From contig NZ_FOCV01000013.1 in the NCBI RefSeq assembly GCF_900110205.1, forward strand, positions 1 through 64,000: a stretch of DNA of 64,000 nucleotides, given 5' to 3'. This document shows positions 26,707 to 36,037 of the stretch, in pieces. The DNA is from Rhizobium tibeticum (GTDB taxonomy: Bacteria; Pseudomonadota; Alphaproteobacteria; Rhizobiales; Rhizobiaceae). The position numbers and the translations under genes were made by a program. Positions within the stretch are counted from its first letter, which is position 1, and each line of letters starts with the position of its first letter. Under the pieces are notes generated by a model. It was not told the origin of the DNA and searched no databases. It saw only the letters and a program-made list of their open reading frames with translations.

Positions 26707-27255
26707 ATGACGACCGCTCATTCGGAAGAAGCCCTGAAAGCATTGATGCTTCTGGCCCTTGACGGGGACGAGGCCGCCTATCGGCGTTTGCTGACCGCGT
26801 TGCGTGTGCTGCTTGTCGGTTACTACAGCCGCAGGATGGCTACGGCGACGAAAGCGGATATGGAAGACCTGGTCCAGGAGACATTGCTGGCACTGCATTC
26901 TCGCCGGTCCACGTATGACCGAAAAAGACCCTTCACGGCCTGGTTCTTCTCGATCGCCCGCTACAAGCTGATCGACCATTATCGCGGCCGCGGTGGACGC
27001 CGGCTATCCGAGACCGAGCTTGGCGAGGAGATCGAAAGTGACTTCAGCGAGGATACGCTGACTGCCCGCATGGATGTCGAGCGGTTGCTCGACGGGTTGT
27101 CGCCGAAACAGCAGGAACTCATCCGGCAGGTGAAACTGGAGGGCCAGTCGGTCGCCGACACTGCAAACCGCACCGGCCAGTCTGAATCAGCGGTAAAAGT
27201 CAGCATCCATCGGGCGCTCAAGGCGCTCGGGGAGAAATTGCGAGGCGCATCGTGA
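26707..27255 (+). CDS. ECF sigma factor (sigma-F like)
   Basis: The start ATG 26707 (MTTAHSEEALKALML) is chosen because a sigma-F-type promoter lies just upstream; ATG 26641 is in frame but would overlap it. 182 residues. Sigma region 2 is MEDLVQETLLALHSRR...PFTAWFFSIARYKLIDHYR and region 4 is LSPKQQELIRQVKLEGQSVADTANRTGQSESAVKVSIHRALK. The stop overlaps the anti-sigma gene by four bases. It should redirect RNA polymerase to the two GTAAC...CGAA promoters in response to a stress relayed by NrsF. Confidence 0.88.
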   Translation: MTTAHSEEALKALMLLALDGDEAAYRRLLTALRVLLVGYYSRRMATATKADMEDLVQETLLALHSRRSTYDRKRPFTAWFFSIARYKLIDHYRGRGGRRLSETELGEEIESDFSEDTLTARMDVERLLDGLSPKQQELIRQVKLEGQSVADTANRTGQSESAVKVSIHRALKALGEKLRGAS

Positions 27256-27896
27256 CAAAGACGGACGATATCATCGAAAGCCTGGTCAGCGACCTGAAGC
27301 CGGTCCCGCGCAATGCGCCATGGCGCCGCTTCGCGCTTTGCATCGTTCCGGCCCTCGGGCTCTCCCTGCTGCTGATGCTGACCATCCTCGGTCTGCGGGT
27401 CGATATGCCCGAAGTGCTGATGCTGCCAGTCTTCTGGATCAAATCGACCTATAATGCACTGATTGCCGTGGCGGCCTTCCTCACTCTCTATCAGCTTTCC
27501 CGCCCCGATGGTTCTGAAGGTCGCTTTTTCGGTTTGCTTACCACGATCTTCGCCGGCATGGCCGCCGTCGCAGCCATCCAGCTCATGATGGCCCCCATCG
27601 AGACTTACCGGGCGCTGATCCTCGGTTCTTCGGCACGCCATTGCCCGCTTCTCATCTTCGGCTTCGCGATGCCCGTTTATGCAGGGACGATCTGGGCACT
27701 GCGCCGCGGCGCACCTATGGACCTGCGGCTAACGGGGCTCGTTGCCGGTATAGCCGCAGGGGCAGCCGGCGCCTGGGTCTATTCCTGGTTCTGCACCGAG
27801 AACGGCATGCCCTTCGTGCTGATCTGGTATTCACTTGGCATCCTGCTGACCAGCGCGCTCGGCGTATTCACCGGTCCTCGGCTGCTCCGCTGGTAG
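27252..27896 (+). CDS. nrsF: NrsF-type membrane anti-sigma factor (DUF1109)
   Basis: 214 residues starting MTKTDDIIESLVSDLKPVPR, the DUF1109 N-terminus that holds the sigma factor, followed by six membrane helices. Two cysteines sit at positions 131 (RHCPLLIF) and 181 (SWFCTENG). In Caulobacter NrsF two conserved cysteines at these same numbers are needed for the response of sigma-F to chromate-type stress. The anti-sigma role is established for the family; the inducing signal here is inferred. Co-translated with the sigma gene. Confidence 0.88.
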   Translation: MTKTDDIIESLVSDLKPVPRNAPWRRFALCIVPALGLSLLLMLTILGLRVDMPEVLMLPVFWIKSTYNALIAVAAFLTLYQLSRPDGSEGRFFGLLTTIFAGMAAVAAIQLMMAPIETYRALILGSSARHCPLLIFGFAMPVYAGTIWALRRGAPMDLRLTGLVAGIAAGAAGAWVYSWFCTENGMPFVLIWYSLGILLTSALGVFTGPRLLRW

Positions 27897-27935
27897 ATCC
27901 TTGCCAGCTTGGCGACTGTCCATCAGCACTGGCCA

Positions 27936-28226
27936 TCATGTTGTCGAAAGCGCGCCAAACCGCTTTGACGCAGGCCGGTTCCCCCGTGTGCCTAGGATGT
28001 TCGGGAAGGCTGCATAGGTCTGTCCGTTCAGCCGGGCATTGCGGATCAGGGTCCACCAGTCCATGCGCCCGAAGCGCTCCTCGAGATAGTCGGCAAGCAC
28101 GGACCGCAAGGCATTCTCCACCGCAAACACGAAGGGGTAGAATGAGGAGAACTCCTCGACCTTGCGGGTATAGATCCTGTGGATCACCTCAGCGAGCCAG
28201 AATACCGCCTCGCAACAGGCTCCGCA
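27936..28226 (-). pseudogene. probable gene remnant, HEPN/Abi-like flavour
   Basis: The minus strand holds an open frame reading EAVFWLAEVIHRIYTRKVEEF, then YPFVFAVENALRSVLADYLE and RMDWWTLIRNARLNGQTYAAF, ending at 27936. The regular protein-like sequence and the ENALR segment recall HEPN/Abi-type proteins, but I cannot name the family. It is bounded upstream by a TAG with no good start, and the C-terminal TRGNRPASKRFGALSTT looks unrelated. Likely a truncated relic. Confidence 0.4.
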
Positions 28227-28317
28227 CTATCCTCATCATATTTGCACGGATCACCGTAGTCGTGTCCGCAAGTCGCTGTAGGAAATGGCTGCTCACGGCA
28301 CTTCGCTCTTGTGGCGT

Positions 28318-29277
28318 CTAAGCTTCGCTCCGCGATTCTGTGATCGCTGTGCCTTTGATCCTGCTCCCGCTGTCACGTCCGGCCGTGTTGATCTCCTTTC
28401 GCGTCCAGAGGCTGGCGCTGGCGATAACGGCACCACCGACGATCAGCACTCCGGCCCACAAAAGGGAGAGGTCGAATGTGGCCGCAGTAAATGAAGCGAC
28501 GAGAAGAGCCCCGACAAACGGCTCAACATAGGAGAAGGCCCCGAGCGCCTGAATGTCCCCCTTCTTCAGACCATGGTCCCAAAAATAGATGGCGAGCCCC
28601 ATAGGCAAGCAGCCAAGCGCAGCCATTGCCAGCCATTCCGCCGTCGTGGGCCTAACCCACTCTTCAAAGGATAGGTGCGCGATGTACGAGACGATGGCGG
28701 AAGCAGCGTAGAACATTCCGAGAGCCGATGAAGGAACTTCCGGCAGTGCTCTAGTCAGAACGGAATAAATCCCCCAGAGCGCCGCCGCAACCCCGATCAG
28801 CGAGAGATAGAATGTCGCTCCCGCCGAAAAGGACGCCTCGCTGCCAGCGTCAACCAGACTGATGACGCCCACCAACCCCATCATCGCGCCGACAATGTGC
28901 CACCATCGGAGCCTCTCTCCAGGGAGGAAAGCAGACCCGAGCACGATCATAAGCGGTGTCGTTCCCTGAAGAAGGGCTGCGGCTGCCGCAGGAGCCTTTT
29001 GCGTGGCATAGTAAATACAGGCATGGTAGCCAACGAGCGAAACTACCGTCAGCAGCCAGACGCGGGGCGGTTGACGAAAAGCGACAAGCGGGTGGCTCCG
29101 TGTGATAAGCCACACGAAAGGCGACATGGCGGCGGCGAAGAGAAATGCAGTCGCCACCGTCTGAAGAGGCGGGATGGCCGTGGTGAAGGTGACAAGTGTC
29201 GTCTCAGTGGCCCAGAGGACGACCCCCACAGCTCCGACCAGCGAGGCGACCAAACGGCCCGAGCAAACCAAAGACAT
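28318..29277 (-). CDS. DMT-family (EamA) membrane transporter
   Basis: 319 residues with ten predicted helices in two EamA repeats; the first holds YYATQKAPAAAAALLQGTTP and the second SYVEPFVGALLVA. Drug/metabolite exporters of this type move amino acids, amines or nucleotide precursors out across the inner membrane. The gene begins 12 bp after the PLP decarboxylase stop, so the two form an operon. The exporter may expel the amine made by the decarboxylase or a related compound; this is inferred from pairing. Confidence 0.88.
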   Translation of the reverse strand: MSLVCSGRLVASLVGAVGVVLWATETTLVTFTTAIPPLQTVATAFLFAAAMSPFVWLITRSHPLVAFRQPPRVWLLTVVSLVGYHACIYYATQKAPAAAAALLQGTTPLMIVLGSAFLPGERLRWWHIVGAMMGLVGVISLVDAGSEASFSAGATFYLSLIGVAAALWGIYSVLTRALPEVPSSALGMFYAASAIVSYIAHLSFEEWVRPTTAEWLAMAALGCLPMGLAIYFWDHGLKKGDIQALGAFSYVEPFVGALLVASFTAATFDLSLLWAGVLIVGGAVIASASLWTRKEINTAGRDSGSRIKGTAITESRSEA

Positions 29278-29289
29278 CGCGCTTTGCCC

Positions 29290-30534
29290 TTATTCACCTA
29301 ATGCCACAACGTTGTCGGTGTAGAAACCGTTGAACTGTGTGCGCATCGACAGACTGTACGCACCCATCATCCCGATTTCGATCCAGTCGCCCTCGCGAAC
29401 GTCTCCAGGCAGATTGAACGGTGCTCCCAGCACATCGTTCGAATCGCAGGTAGGCCCATAGATCTTGAAATCGACATTAGGGGCCGCCGAACGCACGCCG
29501 CTCCTGACAAGCCGGGTCGGGCGGTGCTCCTTGGGGTGACCAAGCTCCTGCAACGTGCCAAAAACGCCATCGTTAATGAAAATGCTCGATCCTCGGCGCA
29601 TTACGACTTGAACGATTATCGTCCCCGCCGTTGCCACGAGGCTCCGGCCTGGCTCACAAAGGACGATGCAGCTGCGCGGTAGCTCAATCGTTCGCACCGC
29701 TCGGACAATATTGCCGAAGTAGTGCTCCCGCCCCTCGATCTTGTCGCCGGGATAGGGTGCTGGAAAACCACCACCGACGTTCAGCACACTCAGGGGAACG
29801 CCCGCCTTGTTAGCGACCTTTCCAGCGAGTTCCACGGCTGCGGCAAATGCGCCGGGTGACAGACACTGCGAGCCGACGTGGAACGAAATCCCAGCCCGGA
29901 TGCCTCTCGCATGAATGGCCTTCAACATTTCGGCCGCATCGTTGGGCTGGGCACCAAACTTGGTGGCCAGAACATACCTTGCATCAGCCGCACGTGTAGC
30001 AAGGCGGACGGCAATAACCAGGTCGTCCCTGGAGCCGGCTTCCTCGACGATCTTTTCAATCTCTTCGATACAGTCGGCGGTGTAGAAGCGAATACCATGA
30101 TGTTCGCTTGCAGCACTTATGGCGGGGCGTGTTTTCGCTGGGTTGTTGAAAAACTGGCCGGCAGCCTTCCCAAACATGCCGTCGATCAGACGTATCTCAT
30201 CCAGCGACGCGACGTCAAAATCCGTGATACCGGAACGATAGAGGGTCTCGAGCACGAAGGGGTGGGGATTGCACTTAACCGCATAGAGCGCCCGGCCGGG
30301 AAACGACTGAAAGCTCTGCGCAGACTCCCGCAACTGCGTGGGCGAAATGCAAAAAACCGGTTCTGTGGGCTGCAACTCAGCAATAATAGTATTGACGTCA
30401 GGATAACTCGCTAGCGGAGTACCTGTGTGGCGAGCCTTCTCCAGCGATGGAATAGAACTTTGTATCCGTGCCTGCAGCTGGCGCGGGGACAAATCCGGCT
30501 CGTCTAGGACGGCAGACGCGGTTTGCGCGGTCAT
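29290..30534 (-). CDS. fold-III PLP decarboxylase (ornithine/diaminopimelate type)
   Basis: 414 residues. The PLP Lys is Lys87 in ALYAVKCNPHP; the barrel continues with FDVASLDEIRLI, SFHVGSQCLSPGAF, the phosphate-binding GGGFPAPYPG and CEPGRSLVA. The second active-site segment IYGPTCDSNDVLG carries the catalytic Cys. HVGSQ and GPTCDS favour ornithine or a related basic amino acid over diaminopimelate, but carboxynorspermidine-type substrates are not excluded. It gives a polyamine precursor in the cytoplasm. The downstream DMT exporter is the only partner. Confidence 0.85.
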   Translation of the reverse strand: MTAQTASAVLDEPDLSPRQLQARIQSSIPSLEKARHTGTPLASYPDVNTIIAELQPTEPVFCISPTQLRESAQSFQSFPGRALYAVKCNPHPFVLETLYRSGITDFDVASLDEIRLIDGMFGKAAGQFFNNPAKTRPAISAASEHHGIRFYTADCIEEIEKIVEEAGSRDDLVIAVRLATRAADARYVLATKFGAQPNDAAEMLKAIHARGIRAGISFHVGSQCLSPGAFAAAVELAGKVANKAGVPLSVLNVGGGFPAPYPGDKIEGREHYFGNIVRAVRTIELPRSCIVLCEPGRSLVATAGTIIVQVVMRRGSSIFINDGVFGTLQELGHPKEHRPTRLVRSGVRSAAPNVDFKIYGPTCDSNDVLGAPFNLPGDVREGDWIEIGMMGAYSLSMRTQFNGFYTDNVVALGE

Positions 30535-30565
30535 TTCAATTTTCCTGTCTGATTTCTGTTTGCGG

Positions 30566-33163
30566 CTAGGCTGCTACAATGGACATTATGTCCGACCCTT
30601 CCCAGCGATCGATAAACGCGGTGAGTTCCGATGCTGTGACGGGCCTACTGAAATAAAATCCCTGGAGCTGGTCGCAGCCTTCATTGGTGAGGAAGGTAGC
30701 CTGCTCGATCGTCTCCACGCCCTCGGCGGTCGTCACCATGTTCAAGCTCTGGCCGAGACTGATCACCGATTTCACAATCGCGCCAGACTTGTCCTTGCTG
30801 CTCATATCTCCGATGAAGGATCTGTCGATTTTGATTTTGTCGAACGGGAACGCGTTGAGATAACCCAAAGATGAATATCCGGTCCCGAAGTCGTCCATCG
30901 CAATCCTGACACCGAGGCTTTTCAGACCGTTCAATATCTCGAGCGCGGCTGTAGCATCGTTGATAAGGACGCTCTCGGTAATTTCCAGTTCCAGGCGCGC
31001 TGGATCAAGGCCCGTTCGAACAAGAACACCGTTGACGGTGTCGACAAGTTCACGGCCTCGGAATTGGACGGGCGAGAGGTTGACGGCGACCCGGAGCTGG
31101 GGCCACTCGAGCGCCTGCAGACAAGCTGTTTCAAGAACCCATTCGCCAATGGCGACAATCAGACCCGTCTCCTCTGCGAGTGGAATGAATTCCGCTGGTG
31201 AGACAAGACCCCGCGTGGGGTGGCGCCACCGCACGAGCGCCTCAACCGCGGCCACTGCACGCGTCTCAAGATCGATGAGCGGCTGGTAGTGAACTTCGAG
31301 CTCGTTTTTGAGGACTGCCTGGCGCAGGTCATATTCCAACGCCTTGCGGGCCTGAAGCTCCACGTCCATTTGGGCCTCGAAGATCTTGTAAGTCGCGCGG
31401 CCAGCTTGCTTTGCCCTGTAGAGCGCGATGTCGGCATTCTTCAGGAGCCGCTCGGGATCGTTGTCGCGAGTATCCGCAACCGCGATGCCAACGCTGACGC
31501 CGATATGAAGGTCCTGGCCGTCGAGTTGAAATGGAGCTCTTACGACCTCGATAAGCCTTCGGCTGAGTTGTTCGGATTCAAGAGGCTGGTTTACACCGAC
31601 CTGGATGATCGCGAATTCGTCGCCGCCGAGCCGGGCGACGGTGTCGCTCGAACGGACACAGCCCAAAAGCCTGTTCGAGAGCTGCTGGAGAAGTATGTCG
31701 CCAGCGCCGTGTCCAAGCGTATCATTGATCTCTTTGAAGTGATCGAGGTCGAGACAGATGATGGAAACGCGTGACTTCTCGACGTCATTCGCCGCCAATG
31801 CGATGTTGAGCCGTTCGCGGAAAAGTACCCGGTTCGGCAGGCCGGTGAGAGCATCATGGTGTGCCAGGTGCGTTGCTCGCTCCTGTGCCTTGACCTCCTC
31901 GGTAATATCGGTTGCCGTGCCACGAAAACCGAGGAATTCACCGCTCGCACTTGTGATGGGACGTCCTGCGAGCCGGCAGATACGCGTTTGGCCGCCTGCA
32001 TCACGATAGCAGCATCTCAGATCCCGAAATGACGTCCGCTCATGGGTTTCCTCGATCAGCCGGCGCCAACCGTCGGTATCGGCGTCGCTCGAAAAAAACT
32101 GTTCGAGCGTCTTGCCCAAGACGCTCGCGGCCGCCACGCCCGTCACTTCCGTGAAGCGGGTCGAAAAGTATACCAGCCGCAGAATGTTGTCGCTCTCCCA
32201 GATCCAGTCCGAGGATGCCTCCGCGACATCCTTGAACCGAGATTCACTCTCCTTGAGCGTCTGTGCGTAAGCTTCGACTGTCTTGGCCGACTCCTCAAGA
32301 GCGCGAGTGGACCGGCGAGCATTACGGACCACCAGCAAGGAAAAAGCGGCGAGGATAACAAGCGCAACTGCCAGCGGCGGCAGGATGAAGCGGAGCAACT
32401 GGTAGCCGGGCTTAGCTGGAAACCATGTAATCGAGCCGAGGTAAACTCGATCCTGCGTAAGCAGGGGGATCGAAGCTTCTGCGTCGGTGGGCTTGGTGGG
32501 CGAGATCGCCAGCCCATTCAGAAGATAGTCGCGGCCGATGCGGTCAAGGAACTTCTGATCAAGTTTCTTGGCGAACACCAGCATCGACAAATCCTTAGGC
32601 CGAACCGTCGATCTTTCGATGGAAGGCGGAAGAATTCCGGTGGCTGCGACAATGAACACGTCTTCCCCGGACTTGATGATGCTTGTGACCGGATCAGTCT
32701 GTATCGAGGCGACATGTAGGAGATCTCTCAAGCCATTAGGCATCACTTGGAGCGCATCGACCTTTTGGGGTGCTCCGTGGATCACCGCATAAACGGTCTT
32801 GCCGCTCGGATTGATCGCAAAGGCCATCTCATAGCCCAGACCTTCGTAAATGTTCGCTCCAACGTTTCCGTCGGTCGCGGCCCATTCGCCGTTCACGGTC
32901 TCGTGGAGGTTCTTGTAGACATCTTCCCAAACGGCGTAGTCGCGGAGGTTGCGGGCAACTTCTCTCGCCTTAACCTGAAGGGCGGTGGTTGCGAGTTTGG
33001 TCGAGGCTTCGACCTCAAGTTTGTTCTGACCGCTTGCGGATACAAGCACAAAACCCAGCACGACCGCGATTGCAACAACCAGGATGCTGGCCATGGGGAA
33101 AATGATACGTCTGGTAAAAGTCTCTCCCGACAGAGTCGGATTGTTTAAACTGACTGTATTCAT
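30566..33163 (-). CDS. membrane CHASE4-PAS-GGDEF-EAL c-di-GMP enzyme
   Basis: Start ATG 33163 (MNTVSLNNPTLSGETF); 865 residues. A helix near residues 22-45 and another near 285 enclose a periplasmic CHASE4 sensor (LRDYAVWEDVYKNL). A PAS domain (VAEASSDWIWESDNILRLVYF) follows. The GGDEF domain is intact (RLGGDEFAII) with an RSSD inhibitory site five residues before it, and the EAL domain has VEALVRW and DDFGTGYSSLGYL. Both cyclase and phosphodiesterase active sites therefore look usable. It makes or breaks cyclic-di-GMP in response to an external signal. Confidence 0.92.
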   Translation of the reverse strand: MNTVSLNNPTLSGETFTRRIIFPMASILVVAIAVVLGFVLVSASGQNKLEVEASTKLATTALQVKAREVARNLRDYAVWEDVYKNLHETVNGEWAATDGNVGANIYEGLGYEMAFAINPSGKTVYAVIHGAPQKVDALQVMPNGLRDLLHVASIQTDPVTSIIKSGEDVFIVAATGILPPSIERSTVRPKDLSMLVFAKKLDQKFLDRIGRDYLLNGLAISPTKPTDAEASIPLLTQDRVYLGSITWFPAKPGYQLLRFILPPLAVALVILAAFSLLVVRNARRSTRALEESAKTVEAYAQTLKESESRFKDVAEASSDWIWESDNILRLVYFSTRFTEVTGVAAASVLGKTLEQFFSSDADTDGWRRLIEETHERTSFRDLRCCYRDAGGQTRICRLAGRPITSASGEFLGFRGTATDITEEVKAQERATHLAHHDALTGLPNRVLFRERLNIALAANDVEKSRVSIICLDLDHFKEINDTLGHGAGDILLQQLSNRLLGCVRSSDTVARLGGDEFAIIQVGVNQPLESEQLSRRLIEVVRAPFQLDGQDLHIGVSVGIAVADTRDNDPERLLKNADIALYRAKQAGRATYKIFEAQMDVELQARKALEYDLRQAVLKNELEVHYQPLIDLETRAVAAVEALVRWRHPTRGLVSPAEFIPLAEETGLIVAIGEWVLETACLQALEWPQLRVAVNLSPVQFRGRELVDTVNGVLVRTGLDPARLELEITESVLINDATAALEILNGLKSLGVRIAMDDFGTGYSSLGYLNAFPFDKIKIDRSFIGDMSSKDKSGAIVKSVISLGQSLNMVTTAEGVETIEQATFLTNEGCDQLQGFYFSRPVTASELTAFIDRWEGSDIMSIVAA

Positions 33164-33238
33164 GGCAACCCGCCCCAGTGTTGTTTCGTGCACACTATGT
33201 TTTAACTGCAAATGATGCGTTAAAATCTGAAGTTGCAT

Positions 33239-33450
33239 AATGCTATAGTTAATTAATACTTACATTTGATGTAAATTGGTTCGGCCCATGGTTCCTCGCA
33301 CGTCGATTCGGGCTACGTGCTGGCTGGTAGATCGTGGACGAGCCCGCCGACCGTCAAGCATCGCTCGGGAAGCCTGTTCGCCGGAAATGCGGTAGCAGAA
33401 ACTGGCGTAGATTTATCCACCAAATGGTGCTGTTTTTCGTGCCTTAGTAA
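33239..33450. other. AT-rich leader of the c-di-GMP gene, no gene seen
   Basis: An AT-rich stretch at about 33235-33275 should hold the promoter of the leftward GGDEF-EAL gene. The rest up to the VapB remnant shows nothing recognisable. Confidence 0.4.
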
Positions 33451-33660
33451 GGGAAACAGACCGCGCGATCGACCATTAACCTCGACGACACACTTATGGA
33501 AAAGGCCAGGTCCTTAACCGGTACCAAGGAAACCGCAGCACTCGTGCGCCAAGCGTTGGAAACGCGCCATGGTCGTGACCTCGCTTTCGGCCAGTCACCG
33601 CTTCAACTACGCCGAAACGCCCAGGTCTGCGAGTGCCGCAGTGAGAGTAGGCGCGGATAG
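33451..33660 (+). pseudogene. VapB-type antitoxin remnant without start codon
   Basis: The frame reads RSTINLDDTLMEKARSLTG then TKETAALVRQALETRHGRDL, the ribbon-helix-helix core of VapB antitoxins (family form RTTINLDDxLLEKAxxLTGTKExxALVxEAL). A TAA precedes it and no start codon lies before the conserved beta strand; the C-terminus is replaced by unrelated residues. No VapC gene follows. Its last 54 bases overlap the end of a Fic remnant on the other strand. Confidence 0.65.
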
Positions 33661-33960
33661 GCCCGTCTTCTGAACGAGTTGATTGGCCGTTAAGAACGGA
33701 TTTTGCTGAAAAAGATCTTGGATGCGAAGCGCTGAACCCGCTCGGTCACTTTCGATTGTGATACGCTCGCGCTCTTCCTTGAACACATCGACGATCCGGG
33801 TGGCGGCGTCAAACGCCTGGTTGGCGGTGTCAGCAACACCGGAGAGGAAGTCAGCCAAGCTTCCCAATTGCCGTGTTCGCGGACCTCCTGGAGCAGCCGA
33901 TAGTATTCCGTCCGATGGGTCTTGAGGTAAAGACTGGACGTAGAGTCGCGCGACGGAGGA
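33607..33960 (-). pseudogene. Fic-family protein remnant (C-terminal part, frameshifted)
   Basis: One minus-strand frame reads SLYLKTHRTEYYRLLQEVRE then HGNWEAWL; after a one-base loss near 33850 another frame continues DFLSGVADTANQAFDAATRI, FKEERERITIESDRAGSALR and NPFLTANQLVQKTGLSAPTL. This is the region after the Fic catalytic core, including the C-terminal winged helix. The HPFxDGNGR active site is not present and the usual C-terminal end is missing. A non-functional relic. Confidence 0.7.
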
Positions 33961-33992
33961 ATCGTTGTTACGGCCCATGCCGGCTGGAGGCG

Positions 33993-34060
33993 GCGGGCTG
34001 GCGGGCTGGCGGGCTGGCGGGCTGGCGGGCTGGCGGGCTGGCGGGCTGGCGGGCTGGCGG
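33993..34060. repeat. 8-bp tandem repeat (GCGGGCTG)8.5
   Basis: Eight and a half exact copies of GCGGGCTG run from 33993 to 34060, just after the stop of the MalG-type permease (34098) on the minus strand and before the Fic remnant. The unit is not a multiple of three and all copies are identical, so the tract should be length-variable. No intact gene contains it. Confidence 0.95.
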
Positions 34061-34097
34061 GAAAATATTCGTGCGGCACTGCCAGCGCAACGGACAT

Positions 34098-35003
34098 TCA
34101 TTCCTTCACCGCACCGGTCATGGATGACACGTAATAATCGACGAAGAAGGAATAGAGGATCACCACCGGCAGCGAGCCGAACAGCGCGCCCGCCATCAGC
34201 GCGCCCCATTCGAACACGTCGCCGCGGACCAGTTCCGTCAGGACGCCAACCGGCACGGTCTTGTTTTCCGAAGACTGGATGAAGGTCAGCGCATAGATGA
34301 ACTCGTTCCAGGACAGCGTGAAGGCAAAGATGCCCGCCGATATCAACCCGGGAACGGCAAGCGGCAGGATGATCTTGATCAGGATCTGCCAGCGCGTCGC
34401 GCCATCCACCAGCGCGCTCTCCTCGAGCTCGAACGGAATCGACCGGAAATAGCCCATCAGCAGCCAGGTGCAGAAGGGAATGAGGAACGTCGGATAGGTG
34501 AAGATCAGCGCCAGCCTGGAATCGTAGATGCCGAACTTGAAGACGATGAAGGCGAGCGGAATGAACAGGATCGACGGCGGCACGAGGTAGGCGAGAAAGA
34601 TCATCAGCCCCACCGGCCGCGAGCCCGAGAACCGCACGCGCTCGATCGCGTAGGCCGCAAAGACCGATGCCGCCAGCGACAGGAACGTCGCGCAGGTGGC
34701 CACTAGCATCGTGTTCCACAGCCAACCCGGATAGGAGGTCTCGAACAGCAGGTACTTGATATGGTCGAGCGTCGGGCCGACCACCCAGAAGGGGCTGTAG
34801 TTCGTATAGTCGGTCAGCTGCGAATTTGGCTTTATCGCCGTGATGGCCATCCAGTAGAACGGAAAGAGTAGCACGAAGACGAACACCGCCATCGGCAGAT
34901 AAACCATCACGATCCGGCGCGGCAGGCGATTGAGATAGCTCATGCCCTGTACATCGTCGGTCAGAACGGCGTCTTCGGATTTCACGGTCGTGGTCATCGT
35001 CAT
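34098..35003 (-). CDS. carbohydrate ABC transporter permease (MalG type)
   Basis: The ATG at 35003 (MTMTTTVKSEDAVL) follows GAGGGGAAA and gives 301 residues. Six membrane helices, with the first YLPMAVFVFVLLFPFYWMAI, and the EAA loop LEESALVDGATRWQILIKII. It is the last gene of the second sugar-type ABC operon, 11 bp after its MalF partner. Confidence 0.92.
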   Translation of the reverse strand: MTMTTTVKSEDAVLTDDVQGMSYLNRLPRRIVMVYLPMAVFVFVLLFPFYWMAITAIKPNSQLTDYTNYSPFWVVGPTLDHIKYLLFETSYPGWLWNTMLVATCATFLSLAASVFAAYAIERVRFSGSRPVGLMIFLAYLVPPSILFIPLAFIVFKFGIYDSRLALIFTYPTFLIPFCTWLLMGYFRSIPFELEESALVDGATRWQILIKIILPLAVPGLISAGIFAFTLSWNEFIYALTFIQSSENKTVPVGVLTELVRGDVFEWGALMAGALFGSLPVVILYSFFVDYYVSSMTGAVKE

Positions 35004-35014
35004 TTTCCCCTCAA

Positions 35015-35944
35015 TCAATCCTGGCCGCCCTGCTGCCATTTGCGGCGTTGCAGGCCGAAGAAGCTGAACATAATGGCGCCAAGCAGGAAGGGGATCATCG
35101 CCACGGCGATCGCCGCCCCCTCGCCCAGTTGCCCGCCGGGAATTCCGCGCTGGAAGGAGAGCGTCGCCATCAGATGCGTCGCATTCACCGGCCCGCCCTT
35201 GGTGAGCACATAGATCAGCTGGAAGTCCGTGAAGGTGAACAGCACCGAGAAGGTCATGACGACGGCGATGATCGGCGTCAGCATCGGCAACGTCACATAG
35301 CGGAAGCGCTGCCAGCTCGTCGCGCCGTCCAGCGACGCCGCCTCGTGCAATGAGGCCGGAATGGTCTGGAGACCAGCCAGCAGCGAAATGGCGACGAAGG
35401 GAATGCCGCGCCAGACGTTGGCGGCGATCACCGAGGCACGGGCATTTGTCGGATCGCCGAGGAAATTGATCGGGCTGTCGATCACGCCGAGTTGCATCAG
35501 CGACCAGGAGATGATCGAGAACTGCGCATCGTAGATCCACCAGAAGGCCAGCGCCGAAAGCACGGTCGGAACGACCCAGGGCAAAAGCACGATCGCCCGG
35601 AAGAAGGATTTGAACGGCAGGTTCTCGTTCAACAATAGTGCCAGCCAGAGCCCGAAGACGAATTTCAGGATCGACGCGACGATCGTGTAGAGAAGCGTGT
35701 TGAAGACCGAGAGCCAGAAGACCGAGTCCTCGGAAAGGAAGATGTAATTTTCGAGCCCGATGAACACTCCGTCGCGGCCGATGCGCGTATCGGTGAAGCC
35801 GAGCCAGACGCCGAGGCCGAGCGGATAGGTCAGGAAGCAGACAAGGAAGACGGCGGCCGGCAGCATGAAGAGGAAGCCGATCATATTCCTGTTCTGCATG
35901 AGCGAAGCCATCGCCGATGGCGGCTTGGACGATACTGTGGGCAT
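35015..35944 (-). CDS. carbohydrate ABC transporter permease (MalF type)
   Basis: Start ATG 35944 (MPTVSSKPPSAMASLM) with GGGAG upstream; an overlapping ATG at 35951 is out of frame. 309 residues, six helices beginning IGFLFMLPAAVFLVCFLTYP, EAA loop HEAASLDGATSWQRFRYVTL. Forms the channel with the MalG-type partner downstream. Confidence 0.92.
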   Translation of the reverse strand: MPTVSSKPPSAMASLMQNRNMIGFLFMLPAAVFLVCFLTYPLGLGVWLGFTDTRIGRDGVFIGLENYIFLSEDSVFWLSVFNTLLYTIVASILKFVFGLWLALLLNENLPFKSFFRAIVLLPWVVPTVLSALAFWWIYDAQFSIISWSLMQLGVIDSPINFLGDPTNARASVIAANVWRGIPFVAISLLAGLQTIPASLHEAASLDGATSWQRFRYVTLPMLTPIIAVVMTFSVLFTFTDFQLIYVLTKGGPVNATHLMATLSFQRGIPGGQLGEGAAIAVAMIPFLLGAIMFSFFGLQRRKWQQGGQD

Positions 35945-36037
35945 TGGGCATCTCCCGTATGACGAATTGGGAAATGGGGATCGGCGGGAGCGTTTCCGCC
36001 GATACCCTATCTGGGCTGCCATGCGGCTGCCGCCGTT

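Noticed and set aside
33993..34060. Possible CRISPR array
   Set aside because: Repeats are 8 bp with no spacers; it is a simple tandem repeat.
33607..34725. A 372-codon minus-strand frame crossing the octamer repeat
   Set aside because: It joins an out-of-frame reading of the permease gene to the Fic relic through the tandem repeat; only the relic part is real.
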